DNA of 64,000 bases from Cyclobacteriaceae bacterium (GTDB lineage Bacteria; Bacteroidota; Bacteroidia; Cytophagales; Cyclobacteriaceae): NCBI GenBank assembly GCA_016787665.1, contig JAEUUC010000011.1, positions 310,001 to 374,000 of the forward strand, written 5' to 3'. The notes under the pieces were generated by a model. It ran no database searches. It worked only from the letters and a program-made list of their open reading frames with translations, and had not been told where the DNA came from. Positions 35,575 to 45,305 of the stretch are shown in pieces. Each line of letters begins with the position of its first letter. Position 1 is the first letter of the stretch. Position numbers and translations under genes: made by a program.

Positions 35575-36879
35575 ATGCGCCAGCAATTGTTAACGGAAGG
35601 GGCTAAAGAACTGAGTTACGAGATTCGTGAAATCGTAAAGAAAGCAGAGCAAATTCAGGCCTTGGGGCAACCCATCATGTGGGAAAACATCGGAGACCCG
35701 ATTCAGAAAAACCATGTTTTGCCGCAGTGGATTCGTCAGGTAATTGCTGACCTGTGCCTTCAAAATGATGTCTACAGCTATTGCCCCTCAAAGGGCATCG
35801 TGGCAACGCGCGAGTTTTTAGCCACGCAAACCAATGCACGGGGTGGCGTACAAATAACGGCCGAGGACATCTGTTTTTTCAATGGGTTAGGGGACGCCAT
35901 CGCCAAAGTATACCAGTACATCAGCCCCACTTCACGCGTTATCGGGCCATCACCCGCGTATTCTACGCACTCCAGTGCCGAAGCGGCTCATGCCAGCCAT
36001 GAACCAATCACCTACCGGCTCGATCCGGATAATAAATGGTACCCTGATCTGGATGATCTTTACAACAAAGTAAAGTACAACCCAAACGTAGTGGGAATTC
36101 TGATCATCAATCCGGATAATCCGACCGGCATGGTGTACCCGCTGGACACATTGAAAAGAATCGTGTCGATCGCCCGCGAATTTGGGTTGTTCCTGATTTG
36201 TGATGAGATATACCTGAACATTACGTACAACGGGGCGCGGGCTTATTCGCTGGCGGAGGTTATAGAAGACGTGCCTGGAATTGCCATGAAAGGGATTTCA
36301 AAGGAATTGCCCTGGCCCGGAGGGCGATGCGGCTGGATGGAATACTACAATCGGCAGCGCGACCAACACTTCAATGCCTTCTGCCATGCCCTTGATAATG
36401 CCAAAATGATTGAAGTTTGCTCCACCAAACTGCCGCAAATGGCGATACCCAAAATTCTTGGCGACTCCCGGTTCACTTCGTATCGCCAGGAAATGAACAC
36501 TAAAATCGGCAAGCGGAGCAAACTCGTTGCCGAGCTTTTCAGTTCAATACCGCACGTAAGGTTCAACGAAACATTTGGTGCCTTTTACAACACCATTATT
36601 TTCCGGAAGGGCGTATTGAAGCCAAACCAGACATTGAAGATTGCCAATGAAAAAATAAAATCCCGGGTAGAGGAGTGGTGTTCGCAAGATCTACCTCTGG
36701 ACAAACGATTTGTGTACTATTTACTGGGGGCTAAAGGCGTCTGCGTGGTGCCGATTTCATCTTTTTGTTCCGAACTGCAGGGTTTTCGAGTAACCTTATT
36801 GGAGGAGAATGACGATCTACTCCAGAGTTCCTTCACGGCAATCCGGGAAGGAATTCTAGAGTATGTTCACTCCCGTTAA
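35575..36879 (+). CDS. Pyridoxal-phosphate-dependent aminotransferase (class I/II)
   Basis: A 434-residue fold-type I aminotransferase. The PLP-binding features are VVGILIINPDNPTGMVY, LFLICDEIYLNITYNG (Asp and Tyr) and the Lys Schiff-base segment GISKELPWPGGRCGW. The length and the N-terminal EIVKKAEQIQALGQPIMWENIGDPI are typical of a Bacteroidota clade annotated as alanine- or aspartate-type aminotransferases. Substrate is not decided. It is 17 bp downstream of rlmD on the same strand and convergent with the zinc-ribbon membrane protein. Confidence 0.92.
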   Translation: MRQQLLTEGAKELSYEIREIVKKAEQIQALGQPIMWENIGDPIQKNHVLPQWIRQVIADLCLQNDVYSYCPSKGIVATREFLATQTNARGGVQITAEDICFFNGLGDAIAKVYQYISPTSRVIGPSPAYSTHSSAEAAHASHEPITYRLDPDNKWYPDLDDLYNKVKYNPNVVGILIINPDNPTGMVYPLDTLKRIVSIAREFGLFLICDEIYLNITYNGARAYSLAEVIEDVPGIAMKGISKELPWPGGRCGWMEYYNRQRDQHFNAFCHALDNAKMIEVCSTKLPQMAIPKILGDSRFTSYRQEMNTKIGKRSKLVAELFSSIPHVRFNETFGAFYNTIIFRKGVLKPNQTLKIANEKIKSRVEEWCSQDLPLDKRFVYYLLGAKGVCVVPISSFCSELQGFRVTLLEENDDLLQSSFTAIREGILEYVHSR

Positions 36880-36881
36880 TC

Positions 36882-37631
36882 TCAGGCGTTCGTTGAGGTC
36901 TTGGCTAGCACTTTATCCTGTCGCTCGCGATGCCCGCAATACGTGCATTTATAATGTTTCACCAATAAGCCATCCATCCATTCGGTGGGCTGGGCTGTAA
37001 TCTCTTCATAGTCGATTCGGAGTGTCACATATCCGCACTCCGGGCATTCTTCCGCATGCTCGTAGCTGAAATACTTCTCTACCTTTTTCTCACCGGTCTT
37101 TTCATCGAGCCACACGTCATAGTCAACGGAATGAACTCCGCTTCGCTGTTCAGCCTCCTGCGAAGCTTCCAGGTGTGCCGCTTCCTCTTCTTCCCGAAGT
37201 TTGCGCATTTGGTTTCCGGCTGAAGAAATCCGGGGGGTTGCCCGAATCTTCTTTAATCGCTTCTCAACCGACTTAGGATAGTAAATTTTTACAATCGTAT
37301 TGAAGATGAAATAGGCGATGATGGCGAAACTTACACTCAGGAACATGCGCACATAGAACCAGATCATGCCGATGTCCATAATTTTCTCGGTCGAAAAACC
37401 TTGCGAGAGGAAAAAGGCAGCGATGATCAGTAAGATGACCGAATACCAGAAATAATTGATCTCGTTGCGGTTAACAAAATCATACTTCTCTTTATAGTCC
37501 TTTACCTGAAGTAACCGGAATTCGTAATACAGGAAAGTGAGAACGGCCAAGACTACAAAGACAATGGCGGCAATGTCCATGTACTTGTCCCACGCCATGG
37601 CAAAGTCGTGATGAGGGTGTTGGGTATCCAT
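36882..37631 (-). CDS. Membrane protein with C-terminal zinc ribbon, unknown function
   Basis: A 249-residue protein with an N-terminal His-rich stretch (MDTQHPHHDF), three membrane helices (residues about 20-40, 62-80, 90-118), a charged coiled-coil-like linker (REEEEAAHLEASQEAEQ) and a C-terminal zinc ribbon formed by CPECGYVTLR and CTYCGHRER. The start at 37631 is chosen because the extended frame only adds an unlikely basic tail. I do not recognise the family; the fold suggests a membrane-anchored metal- or nucleic-acid-binding module. It is divergent from ilvE, 341 bp away. Confidence 0.83.
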   Translation of the reverse strand: MDTQHPHHDFAMAWDKYMDIAAIVFVVLAVLTFLYYEFRLLQVKDYKEKYDFVNRNEINYFWYSVILLIIAAFFLSQGFSTEKIMDIGMIWFYVRMFLSVSFAIIAYFIFNTIVKIYYPKSVEKRLKKIRATPRISSAGNQMRKLREEEEAAHLEASQEAEQRSGVHSVDYDVWLDEKTGEKKVEKYFSYEHAEECPECGYVTLRIDYEEITAQPTEWMDGLLVKHYKCTYCGHRERQDKVLAKTSTNA

Positions 37632-37777
37632 AGGTACGGAATAGGTATTTTGGTGACTTGAAAGGTAGGAAAAGGATTTGAATTTCAGAAACACACTAAC
37701 GTGCGTTATGGCCAAATCAAAAATATTTTACCGGCAGATTATTGCCCCGACAGAATAAAATAGCCATCCTTGCAACC

Positions 37778-37876
37778 ATGCACCAAATAATGAGTATGCC
37801 AAAGCTGGTTTTTCGTAAGGCGATGTCAGCCGTTTGGGTGTTAAGGAATGTGCTTATTCTGCCGCCAGCAGGGTAA
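37778..37876 (+). CDS. Putative ilv leader peptide (32 aa)
   Basis: A short frame from ATG 37778 to TAA 37874-37876. Its last 14 codons spell VWVLRNVLILPPAG; of the ten codons before PPAG, seven encode Val, Leu or Ile. The E. coli ilvGMEDA leader peptide likewise ends its Val/Ile run with IIIPPCGAA. The stop lies 28 nt before a terminator stem, so a ribosome stalled at the Val/Leu/Ile codons could switch the structure downstream. It is too short for standard gene calling; translation is not proven. Confidence 0.65.
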   Translation: MHQIMSMPKLVFRKAMSAVWVLRNVLILPPAG

Positions 37877-37904
37877 CGCGTAGTAAAAAATGTAAAGAAT
37901 TAAG

Positions 37905-37937
37905 CCGCCCCGACCTCAATCGGGGCGGTTTCATTTT
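37905..37937 (+). terminator. Intrinsic terminator hairpin of the ilv attenuator
   Basis: Left arm CCGCCCCGA (37905-37913), loop CCTCAA, right arm TCGGGGCGG (37920-37928), extendable by A-T/G-T pairs, then TTTCATTTT. A perfect 9-bp GC-rich stem followed by a T-rich tail is a classic rho-independent terminator, located between the leader ORF and ilvE. Confidence 0.8.
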
Positions 37938-37972
37938 ATAAATGGTGTAACCAACTAACGATTGTTTTCGAC

Positions 37973-38860
37973 ATGTACTACTCGGACCAGACAACCTTAT
38001 TTCTAGATGGCCAGTTTGTGAAGGCAAAGGATGCCCGCACCGACTTATTCAGCCAAACCCTGCATTACGGCTATGGTACGTTTGAAGGCATCAGGGCCTA
38101 CAAAACGGTCAATGGCACCAAGATTTTCAAATCCCACGAGCACTTTGACCGCCTGAGAAAAAGCTGCGCCTTGGTAGGCATTCCCTTTCACTACAGCAGC
38201 GAAGAACTAACTCAAATCAGCTACCAGGTGCTGGAGCGAAACAACCTCAGCGATGCCTACCTCCGACCCCTGGTATTCTGCAGCCCCAACATGTCGCTCA
38301 CGGCCCCTAAGGAGGTTTCGGTGATGATAACCGCCTGGGAATGGGGAAAGTATTTAGGCGACCAACTGGTAAAGGTCTGCATTTCCTCTTATCAGCGGCC
38401 GAACCCAAAATCGGTAAAGGTTGAGGCCAAAGTTTGTGGCCATTATATCAATTCCATTTTGGCAACAACCGAAGCCAAAAGTCGTGGTTTTGATGAAGGA
38501 CTTTTGCTTGACAGCAGAGGATTTGTGGCTGAGGGCCCGGGCGCCAATTTCTTCTTCGAAAAAGAGGGTGTTTTGTATACACCTCCGCTGGGCAATATCC
38601 TGCCCGGTATCACGCGGGCGACCGTACTCGAGATCTGTCATGAACTCGATATTCCCGTTGAAGAAAAACTGTTTTCTCCGGAGGACTTGTTTGAGGCCGA
38701 CAGCGCCTTCTTTTGCGGCACCGCGGCTGAAATTATCGGCATTGAATCCATCGAAGGTAACCCCATGAAAAAAACCTGGAAGAATTCATTGGGCGCCATT
38801 GTGCAGGAAGCCTACAAGTGCATAGTGCTGGACAAAAGCTACTCGTACGTGATTGTGTAG
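37973..38860 (+). CDS. ilvE: Branched-chain amino acid aminotransferase
   Basis: Catalyses the last step of Val, Leu and Ile synthesis using glutamate. The 295-residue protein is a fold-type IV PLP enzyme: LHYGYGTFEGIRAYKTVNG near the start, VEAKVCGHYINSILATTEAKSRGFDEGLLLD with the Schiff-base Lys, GFVAEGPGANFFF, LGNILPGITRATVLEI, and FCGTAAEIIGIESI. It is the first gene of the ilv-leu operon, directly behind the attenuator-like leader. Confidence 0.96.
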   Translation: MYYSDQTTLFLDGQFVKAKDARTDLFSQTLHYGYGTFEGIRAYKTVNGTKIFKSHEHFDRLRKSCALVGIPFHYSSEELTQISYQVLERNNLSDAYLRPLVFCSPNMSLTAPKEVSVMITAWEWGKYLGDQLVKVCISSYQRPNPKSVKVEAKVCGHYINSILATTEAKSRGFDEGLLLDSRGFVAEGPGANFFFEKEGVLYTPPLGNILPGITRATVLEICHELDIPVEEKLFSPEDLFEADSAFFCGTAAEIIGIESIEGNPMKKTWKNSLGAIVQEAYKCIVLDKSYSYVIV

Positions 38861-38895
38861 AAGAAAGGTGAGGTTGTCACGAGCATTTGATCCCT

Positions 38896-40575
38896 ATGGA
38901 ACTAAACAAGTATAGCAAAACCATTACCCAAGACCCCACCCTGCCGGCATCGCAGGCGATGCTGTATGGCATCGGCCTGACCGAGCGCGATATGCAAAAG
39001 GCCCAGGTAGGTATTGTCAGTACAGGATTTGACGGTAACACCTGTAACATGCATCTCAATGCGCTGGCTGCGGAGGTCAAGCAAGCCGTGTGGAAACAAG
39101 ACCTCGTGGGTTTGGTTTTTCATACCATCGGAGTAAGTGATGGAATTGCCAACGGCACCGAAGGCATGCGGTATTCCCTGGTGAGCCGTGAAGTAATCGC
39201 AGACTCAATTGAAACAGTGTGCGGTGCGCAGCATTACGATGGCCTGATTGCCGTGGTGGGCTGCGACAAAAACATGCCCGGCTCTCTTATTGCTATGGGC
39301 CGACTGAACCGGCCTGCCATTATGGTTTACGGAGGCACGATTGCTGGCGGTCACTTCAAAGGAAAAGAACTCAATATTGTTTCCGCTTTCGAAGCGCTGG
39401 GCGAAAAGCTGGCCAACAAGATTTCGGAAGAGGATTTCAAGGGCATTATTCAGAACTCTTGCCCGGGCGCGGGTGCCTGTGGCGGCATGTATACCGCCAA
39501 CACCATGGCTTCTGCTATTGAAGCCCTCGGGATGGCATTACCATATTCTTCATCCAACCCGGCCCTAAGCCCGGAAAAATCGAGAGAATGCGAAGATGCC
39601 GCCAAGGCTATTCGCGTGTTGTTGGAAAAAGACATTAAGCCACGCGACATTATGACGCGTGCTGCATTTGACAATGCCATTGCGCTGGTAATGGCCCTGG
39701 GTGGATCGACCAACGCAGTTATCCACCTTATTGCCATGGCGCGCACGGTGGGCATCACCATCACGCAAGATGACTTTCAACGCATTTCGGACCACACACC
39801 CTTGATTGCTGACCTCAAACCCAGCGGCAAATACCTGATGGAGGCGCTGCACCAAATCGGAGGCGTGCCGTCTGTGATTAAATACCTGATCGCGAAAGGC
39901 CATCTGAAGGGCGATTGCCTCACCGTAACCGGGAAGACGCTGGCTGAAAACGTAGCGACTGCGCGTGATCTCGATTTCGAGAAGCAACACGTAATCCTGC
40001 CCCTTGAACGGCCCATCAAAAAGACCGGCCATATTCAAATTCTCTACGGCAACCTCGCCACACAGGGTTCAGTTGCCAAGATCACCGGCAAGGAAGGCGA
40101 ACGATTTCGCGGCACGGCCCGCGTGTTCAATGGCGAGTTTGAAGTTGTGGAGGGAATGAAAAACGGGCGCATTCGCGAAGGCGATGTTGTGGTCATTCGC
40201 TATGTAGGCCCTCGGGGCGCCCCGGGCATGCCCGAGATGCTCAAACCTACCAGCCTGATTATGGGCGCTGGGCTGGGCAAATCCGTAGCCTTAATCACAG
40301 ACGGACGTTTTTCCGGTGGGTCGCATGGATTTGTGATCGGCCACATAACACCCGAAGCGTGGGACGGAGGGTTGCTGGCTTTGGTGGAAGACGGGGACTG
40401 GATTGAAATTGATGTGAAGAAGCATCAAATCAACCTGTTGGTCGATGACAAAACGCTGGCCGTTCGAAGATCGACTTACCAGCGCCCGGCACCGCGTGCA
40501 ACAAACGGAATTCTTTACAAGTACGCCAAACAGGTAAAAACCGCTGCTGATGGATGCGTTACTGACTTCGAATAA
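38896..40575 (+). CDS. ilvD: Dihydroxy-acid dehydratase
   Basis: Dehydrates dihydroxyisovalerate and dihydroxymethylvalerate to the keto acids used by IlvE. The 559-residue protein has the Fe-S cluster cysteines in [17 protein letters not shown] and [16 protein letters not shown], plus [10 protein letters not shown] and [16 protein letters not shown]. The ATG at 38896 ([10 protein letters not shown]) is the right start; a TTG three codons upstream is not needed. It lies 35 bp after ilvE and overlaps ilvB by 26 bp. Confidence 0.97.
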   Translation: MELNKYSKTITQDPTLPASQAMLYGIGLTERDMQKAQVGIVSTGFDGNTCNMHLNALAAEVKQAVWKQDLVGLVFHTIGVSDGIANGTEGMRYSLVSREVIADSIETVCGAQHYDGLIAVVGCDKNMPGSLIAMGRLNRPAIMVYGGTIAGGHFKGKELNIVSAFEALGEKLANKISEEDFKGIIQNSCPGAGACGGMYTANTMASAIEALGMALPYSSSNPALSPEKSRECEDAAKAIRVLLEKDIKPRDIMTRAAFDNAIALVMALGGSTNAVIHLIAMARTVGITITQDDFQRISDHTPLIADLKPSGKYLMEALHQIGGVPSVIKYLIAKGHLKGDCLTVTGKTLAENVATARDLDFEKQHVILPLERPIKKTGHIQILYGNLATQGSVAKITGKEGERFRGTARVFNGEFEVVEGMKNGRIREGDVVVIRYVGPRGAPGMPEMLKPTSLIMGAGLGKSVALITDGRFSGGSHGFVIGHITPEAWDGGLLALVEDGDWIEIDVKKHQINLLVDDKTLAVRRSTYQRPAPRATNGILYKYAKQVKTAADGCVTDFE

Positions 40576-42298
40576 AGAGCCGGGCACAGTGGTGAAGCAA
40601 ATCAGCGGGTCGAATGTACTGCTCAATTGCCTGCTGGCGGAAGGCGTGGATACCTTGTTTGGCTACCCGGGTGGCGCCATTATGCCGGTCTATGATGCCC
40701 TGTATCATTACTCTGATCGGCTTCGCCATATTCTGGTGCGCCACGAGCAGGGGGCAGTGCATGCCGCACAGGGTTATGCGCGTGTCAGCGGAAAGGTGGG
40801 CGTGGCGTTGGCCACCTCGGGCCCGGGGGCGATGAACCTGGTTACCGGTCTAGCCGATGCGCTGATCGATTCAACTCCTATCGTGTGCATCACGGGCCAG
40901 GTATTTGCCCACCTGCTAGGTACTGACGCTTTTCAGGAAACCGATGTGGTGAACACCACGATACCCGTTACCAAGTGGAACGTGCAAGTGACGGAGGCCA
41001 AAGACATACCGGCTGCGGTGGCCAAAGCATTTTATATCGCCCGCACCGGCCGGCCCGGACCTGTTCTTATTGATATCACCAAGAATGCACAAAACGAACT
41101 CACGCCCGAAATTCGATACGAGCCATGCACGGGCGTGCGCACGTATAGACCAAAGCCCGCGTTGCCGATCGCTTTAGTTGAGGAGGCGGCAGCGCTGATC
41201 AACCAAGCGAAGCGCCCTTACTTGCTGGCGGGCCAGGGCATCCTGCTGGCTGGCGCCACGGACGAACTGAAATCTTTTGCGGAAAAAACGGGTATCCCGG
41301 TGGCCTGCACCTTGCTGGGTCTCGGAGCTATACCGCAGGATCATCCAAACTACGTGGGCTACCTCGGCATGCACGGCAACTACGGGCCAAACGTGAACAC
41401 CAATGAATGTGACGTGCTGATTGCTGTGGGTATGCGCTTTGACGACCGGGTCACCGGTAACGTCAGCAAGTATGCCCGGCAAGCCCGCATCATTCACATT
41501 GATATTGATAAAGCCGAGATCAACAAGATCATCAAGGCCGATATCGGCATTCATGCCGATGCCCGTGAGGCATTGGCCGCACTCACCCAGCGATGCCATG
41601 CACAAACGCACCCCGAATGGATGGCGAGCTTTCGGGCACTGAACGATTTGGAGTACGAAAAGGTGGTGAAAAAGGAAATTGAAGACACCACCACCTTAAA
41701 GATGGCGGAGGTCATTCACCAGCTCTCCTCGCTCACCAGAGGCAAAGCCGTGATTGTAACCGATGTGGGTCAGCATCAAATGGTAACCTCGCGTTACTAT
41801 CGCTATCAAAACCCCCGAACCAGCATCACTTCGGGCGGGGCGGGCACCATGGGCTTTGCGCTTCCGGCCGCCATTGGCGCCAAAGTAGCCGCGCCCAACC
41901 AGCAGGTAGTTGCTGTTATTGGCGATGGCGGATATCAAATGACCATTCAGGAGTTAGGTACGATCATGCAGGACAACATCCCAGTGAAAATACTGGTGCT
42001 CAATAATCAATTTCTGGGCATGGTGCGTCAGTGGCAGCAATTGTTTCATGGCAAACGCTACTCGTTTACCGAGCTGGACAATCCGGACTTCGTCAAGATC
42101 GCAGAAGCATATCGGATTCGGGCACGAAAAGTAACGGCCCAAGCCGATCTCACCGCAGCTTTACTCGAGATGCTGGAATCGCCCAACTCCTATTTCCTGG
42201 AGGTGGTAGTAGAAAAAGAAGAAAACGTATTCCCGATGGTACCGGCTGGTGCCGGAGTTAGCGAAGTAATCTTGGAAATACCAAACAATAAAACATGA
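40550..42298 (+). CDS. ilvB: Acetolactate synthase, large (catalytic) subunit
   Basis: ThDP-dependent enzyme that makes acetolactate or acetohydroxybutyrate, the first common step for Val/Leu and Ile. The 582-residue protein has [14 protein letters not shown], the catalytic Glu in [22 protein letters not shown], the FAD-type region [11 protein letters not shown], and the ThDP motif [29 protein letters not shown]. It overlaps ilvD upstream by 26 bp and ilvN downstream by 4 bp (ATGA). Confidence 0.97.
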   Translation: MDALLTSNKEPGTVVKQISGSNVLLNCLLAEGVDTLFGYPGGAIMPVYDALYHYSDRLRHILVRHEQGAVHAAQGYARVSGKVGVALATSGPGAMNLVTGLADALIDSTPIVCITGQVFAHLLGTDAFQETDVVNTTIPVTKWNVQVTEAKDIPAAVAKAFYIARTGRPGPVLIDITKNAQNELTPEIRYEPCTGVRTYRPKPALPIALVEEAAALINQAKRPYLLAGQGILLAGATDELKSFAEKTGIPVACTLLGLGAIPQDHPNYVGYLGMHGNYGPNVNTNECDVLIAVGMRFDDRVTGNVSKYARQARIIHIDIDKAEINKIIKADIGIHADAREALAALTQRCHAQTHPEWMASFRALNDLEYEKVVKKEIEDTTTLKMAEVIHQLSSLTRGKAVIVTDVGQHQMVTSRYYRYQNPRTSITSGGAGTMGFALPAAIGAKVAAPNQQVVAVIGDGGYQMTIQELGTIMQDNIPVKILVLNNQFLGMVRQWQQLFHGKRYSFTELDNPDFVKIAEAYRIRARKVTAQADLTAALLEMLESPNSYFLEVVVEKEENVFPMVPAGAGVSEVILEIPNNKT

Positions 42299-42594
42299 AC
42301 AAGCAGGAGTTTACCTTGTCAATTGTTGCCGATAACAATTTTTCCATCCTCAACCGGATTGTAAACGTGTTGAACCGAAGGCGTGTGCGCATCAAAAAGT
42401 TGGTTGCACACGAGATGGAGGGAAATTTTCGCCAGGGTGGTGCACTCTTATTGTTGTACACCACACCTGACCTTATGGAAAAAGTAAAGCATCAACTGGA
42501 GAAGTTGATTGAAGTGGAGCAGGCTGAGTATTCGCCCGGCAACGAGCAGTTTCTGGCACTCGTTTCGGAAACCGCCAAACTTGAGGCCGCTTAG
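42295..42594 (+). CDS. ilvN: Acetolactate synthase, small (regulatory) subunit, single ACT domain
   Basis: A 99-residue regulatory subunit. It has only the ACT domain (FTLSIVADNNFSILNRIVNVLNRRRVRIKKLVAHE and LEKLIEVEQAEY); the second C-terminal domain found in the longer (about 160-residue) small subunits is absent, so it resembles the short IlvN/IlvM forms of enterobacteria. The ACT domain normally mediates valine feedback inhibition of IlvB. Translationally coupled to ilvB by ATGA overlap. Confidence 0.92.
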   Translation: MNKQEFTLSIVADNNFSILNRIVNVLNRRRVRIKKLVAHEMEGNFRQGGALLLLYTTPDLMEKVKHQLEKLIEVEQAEYSPGNEQFLALVSETAKLEAA

Positions 42595-42647
42595 TCATTT
42601 CAAATACAGATAACCTAACCCGACTCAAAAAAGTAAACTTAAAAATC

Positions 42648-43718
42648 ATGGCAAAAATCAATTTTGGTGGCACATGGGAAGAAGTGGTCACCCGCGAGGA
42701 ATTCCCGATGGAAAAAGCACTTGACTTGCTGCGCGATGAGACCATCGCCATCATTGGATATGGTGTGCAAGGACCGGCCCAGGCACTAAACTTACGGGAC
42801 AACGGCTTTTCGGTCATCATTGGCCAACGACAAGGAACCAAGACCTGGGATAAAGCGATTGCGCATGGCTGGATTCCCGGTGAAACGCTTTTTGACGTTG
42901 AGGAGGCCGCCAAGCGCGGAACCATTATTCAGTTCCTGATGAGTGATGCGGGGCAAATTGCAACCTGGCCAACGATCAAACCGCACCTGACCAAGGGCAA
43001 GGCTCTTTACTTCTCACACGGATTTGGCATCACCTTTAAGGAACAAACGGGCATCATTCCTCCGCCCGATGTTGATGTCATCTTAGCAGCACCCAAAGGC
43101 TCAGGCACATCGGTACGCAGATTGTTCTTGCAGGGCAAAGGGATCAACAGCAGCTACGCAGTGTTCCAGGACGCCACCGGCAAAGCCAAGTCAAGGGCTA
43201 TTGCGCTGGGTATTGGCGTTGGTTCTGGCTATTTGTTTGAAACTGATTTCAAAAAAGAGGTTTATTCTGACCTCACCGGTGAACGCGGCACACTCATGGG
43301 CGCCATTGCGGGCATTTTCGAAGCTCAGTATGAAGTGTTGCGCTCCAAGGGGCATTCGCCTTCCGAGGCCTTCAACGAAACGGTTGAAGAACTCACGCAG
43401 AGCCTGATGCCGCTGGTAGCGGAAAATGGTATGGACTGGATGTATGCCAACTGCTCCACCACAGCGCAGCGGGGCGCCCTCGACTGGAAAAAGAAATTCA
43501 AGGCGGCCACGCTTCCGGTATTCAAAGAACTGTATGAAAGTGTGGCCAGTGGAGCCGAAGCTAAACGCACCATCGACACCTGCAGTAAACCGGACTACCG
43601 CGAGAAGTTGGCCGAAGAACTAAAAGAACTGCGGGAGAGTGAACTTTGGCAGGCAGGCGCAGCTGTGCGGGCACTGCGTCCGGAAAAAGAAAAGGTGGAA
43701 GCCAGCATGATTAACTAA
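42648..43718 (+). CDS. ilvC: Ketol-acid reductoisomerase (NADP+)
   Basis: Isomerises and reduces acetolactate and acetohydroxybutyrate. The 356-residue protein has the nucleotide-binding IAIIGYGVQGPAQALNLRDNG, LYFSHGFGITF, VDVILAAPKGSGTSVRRLF, and the metal-binding helix DLTGERGTLMGAIAGIFEAQYEVL with ETVEELTQSLMPLVAENGMDWMY. It is the slightly long class I form seen across Bacteroidota. 53 bp after ilvN; followed by a 173-bp gap with a terminator-like hairpin before leuC. Confidence 0.97.
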   Translation: MAKINFGGTWEEVVTREEFPMEKALDLLRDETIAIIGYGVQGPAQALNLRDNGFSVIIGQRQGTKTWDKAIAHGWIPGETLFDVEEAAKRGTIIQFLMSDAGQIATWPTIKPHLTKGKALYFSHGFGITFKEQTGIIPPPDVDVILAAPKGSGTSVRRLFLQGKGINSSYAVFQDATGKAKSRAIALGIGVGSGYLFETDFKKEVYSDLTGERGTLMGAIAGIFEAQYEVLRSKGHSPSEAFNETVEELTQSLMPLVAENGMDWMYANCSTTAQRGALDWKKKFKAATLPVFKELYESVASGAEAKRTIDTCSKPDYREKLAEELKELRESELWQAGAAVRALRPEKEKVEASMIN

Positions 43719-43822
43719 CCGTTCACCCGGACTCTTTTCACGAACGATTGTAAGTCATTGAAATTTTTTTTCACGCACTTGAAAATCCGAAGGTCAGAAT
43801 AATCGATATTCGTGTTGCCAAT

Positions 43823-43862
43823 CAATCGCCCTGCAGATTTCCTGCCGGGCGATTGCTGTTTT
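43823..43862 (+). terminator. Terminator-like hairpin between ilvC and leuC
   Basis: CAATCGCCC (43823-43831) pairs with GGGCGATTG (43847-43855); after one T/C mismatch the stem continues GCAG/CTGC around an ATTTC loop. The tail is CTGTTTTAA. The stem is 13 bp overall, strong enough to attenuate or stabilise the transcript. No leader peptide with Leu codons is present upstream of it, and no promoter of the TAnnTTTG type is evident in the gap. Confidence 0.65.
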
Positions 43863-43877
43863 AAGGCTTTTGTGACG

Positions 43878-43891
43878 AACTAACACTTGTT
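43878..43891 (+). promoter_or_regulatory. Block AACTAACACTTGTT before leuC, matching the one before ilvE
   Basis: AACTAACACTTGTT directly precedes the leuC start and matches AACTAACGATTGTT before ilvE (37953-37966) at 12 of 14 positions; the identity extends a few bases upstream (TGTxACx in both). In both cases the block starts 15-17 nt (counting its upstream extension) after a terminator-like hairpin. Function unknown; translation-initiation or regulatory site are options. Confidence 0.5.
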
Positions 43892-45301
43892 GTGAGTAAC
43901 CGACCTAAAACCATCTTCGAAAAAATCTGGGATGCCCACGTGGTAAAGCGTGCCGAGGGGTATCCGGATGCCCTCTTTATCGACCGGCACTTTATTCATG
44001 AAGTCACCAGCCCGCAGGCTTTTGACGGACTTCGGAAGCGCAACCTGCCGGTGTTCAACATCCAACGCACGACCGCCACGGCCGATCACAATGTGCCCAC
44101 GAAAGATCAGCACCTGCCCATCAAAGAAGCGCTGTCGCGGCACCAGGTAGAAACACTTCGCAAAAATTGCGCGGAGTTTGGTGTTGAGCTGTATGATCTG
44201 GGGCATCCCTATCAGGGCATTGTGCATATAATCGGTCCCGAACTCGGATTAACCTTGCCCGGCATGACCATCGTGTGTGGCGACAGTCATACTTCGACTC
44301 ACGGGGCTTTTGGCAACATCGCGTTTGGTATTGGCACAAGCGAGGTTGAGCAAGTATTGGCGACCCAATGCATTCTTCAATACAAGCCCAAGACCATGCG
44401 AATTGAAATCAATGGCCAATTGGGCAAGGGCGTGGTAAGTAAGGATATTATCCTTTACATCATTTCGAAAATATCGGCCAGCGGAGCCACCGGCTATTTT
44501 GTGGAATATGCTGGTGATACCATCCGCAAGCTTTCGATGGAAGCGCGAATGACCATTTGCAACATGAGCATTGAAATGGGTGCCCGCGGTGGGCTGATCG
44601 CGCCAGACGAAACCACCTTTACATATATCAAAGGCAGAAAATTTGCGCCCATAGGTGCCGCCTTCGATGAGGCTGTAGCCAAGTGGAAAAAACTTGCAAC
44701 GGATGAAGGCGCGAAGTATGACGTGGTGCTCACGTTTGACGCGGCCGACATCGCCCCGATGATCACCTATGGCACCAACCCGGGAATGGGCATCAAAGTG
44801 ACGGATCGCATTCCCACCCCTGCCGAATTAAAAGAAATCAGCGCGCAAGCCTCGTTCACTAAATCACTTGAATACATGGACTTGCAACCGGGCGCCCCTT
44901 TGCTGGGCAAGCCCATCGACTATGTATTCATTGGCAGTTGTACAAATGCCCGCATCGAAGACCTGCGGTTGGTGGCCGGCATGGTGAAAGGGAAAAAGAA
45001 GGCCGAAGGTGTAGAGGTTTGGGTAATACCCGGCTCACGTCAGGTGGAGGCGCAAGCCCGGCAGGAAGGTTTGGATAAGATTTTTGAGCAAGCCGGCTTC
45101 GAACTGCGCAGTCCGGGTTGTTCCGCTTGCCTGGGCATGAATGAAGACAAAGTGCCGCCCGGTAAGTATTGCATCAGTACCAGCAACCGAAATTTTGAAG
45201 GCCGTCAAGGGCCGAAGTCGCGCACATTTTTGGCCAGTCCATTAAGTGCAGCGGCTGCTGCCATTACGGGAAAAGTGACCGATGTACGCGAGTTGATGTA
45301 A
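43892..45301 (+). CDS. leuC: 3-isopropylmalate dehydratase, large subunit
   Basis: With LeuD it isomerises 2- to 3-isopropylmalate in leucine synthesis. The 469-residue aconitase-type protein has [38 protein letters not shown], the Fe-S cysteines in [13 protein letters not shown] and CSACLGMN, and [21 protein letters not shown]. The start is GTG 43892: there is no upstream ATG and the residues [16 protein letters not shown] are the normal beginning. Only 4 bp separate it from leuD. Confidence 0.97.
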   Translation: MSNRPKTIFEKIWDAHVVKRAEGYPDALFIDRHFIHEVTSPQAFDGLRKRNLPVFNIQRTTATADHNVPTKDQHLPIKEALSRHQVETLRKNCAEFGVELYDLGHPYQGIVHIIGPELGLTLPGMTIVCGDSHTSTHGAFGNIAFGIGTSEVEQVLATQCILQYKPKTMRIEINGQLGKGVVSKDIILYIISKISASGATGYFVEYAGDTIRKLSMEARMTICNMSIEMGARGGLIAPDETTFTYIKGRKFAPIGAAFDEAVAKWKKLATDEGAKYDVVLTFDAADIAPMITYGTNPGMGIKVTDRIPTPAELKEISAQASFTKSLEYMDLQPGAPLLGKPIDYVFIGSCTNARIEDLRLVAGMVKGKKKAEGVEVWVIPGSRQVEAQARQEGLDKIFEQAGFELRSPGCSACLGMNEDKVPPGKYCISTSNRNFEGRQGPKSRTFLASPLSAAAAAITGKVTDVRELM

Positions 45302-45305
45302 ACCC

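Larger units (their letters stand above)
37632..37972 (+). promoter_or_regulatory. ilv operon leader region with predicted attenuator
   Basis: This 341-bp gap holds, in order, a short GC-rich segment GCCCCGA (37744-37750), a 32-codon leader ORF (37778-37876), a strong terminator hairpin (37905-37928) with a T-rich tail, and a conserved-looking block AACTAACGATTGTT (37953-37966) just before the ilvE ATG. The layout is that of ribosome-mediated transcription attenuation. GCCCCGA could pair with the right arm of the terminator (TCGGGGC, 37920-37926). I could not identify a promoter box with confidence. Confidence 0.7.

Noticed and set aside
43719..43822. Leucine leader peptide before the ilvC-leuC hairpin
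   Set aside because: No ATG occurs in the stretch and the TTG/GTG-started frames have no run of leucine codons.
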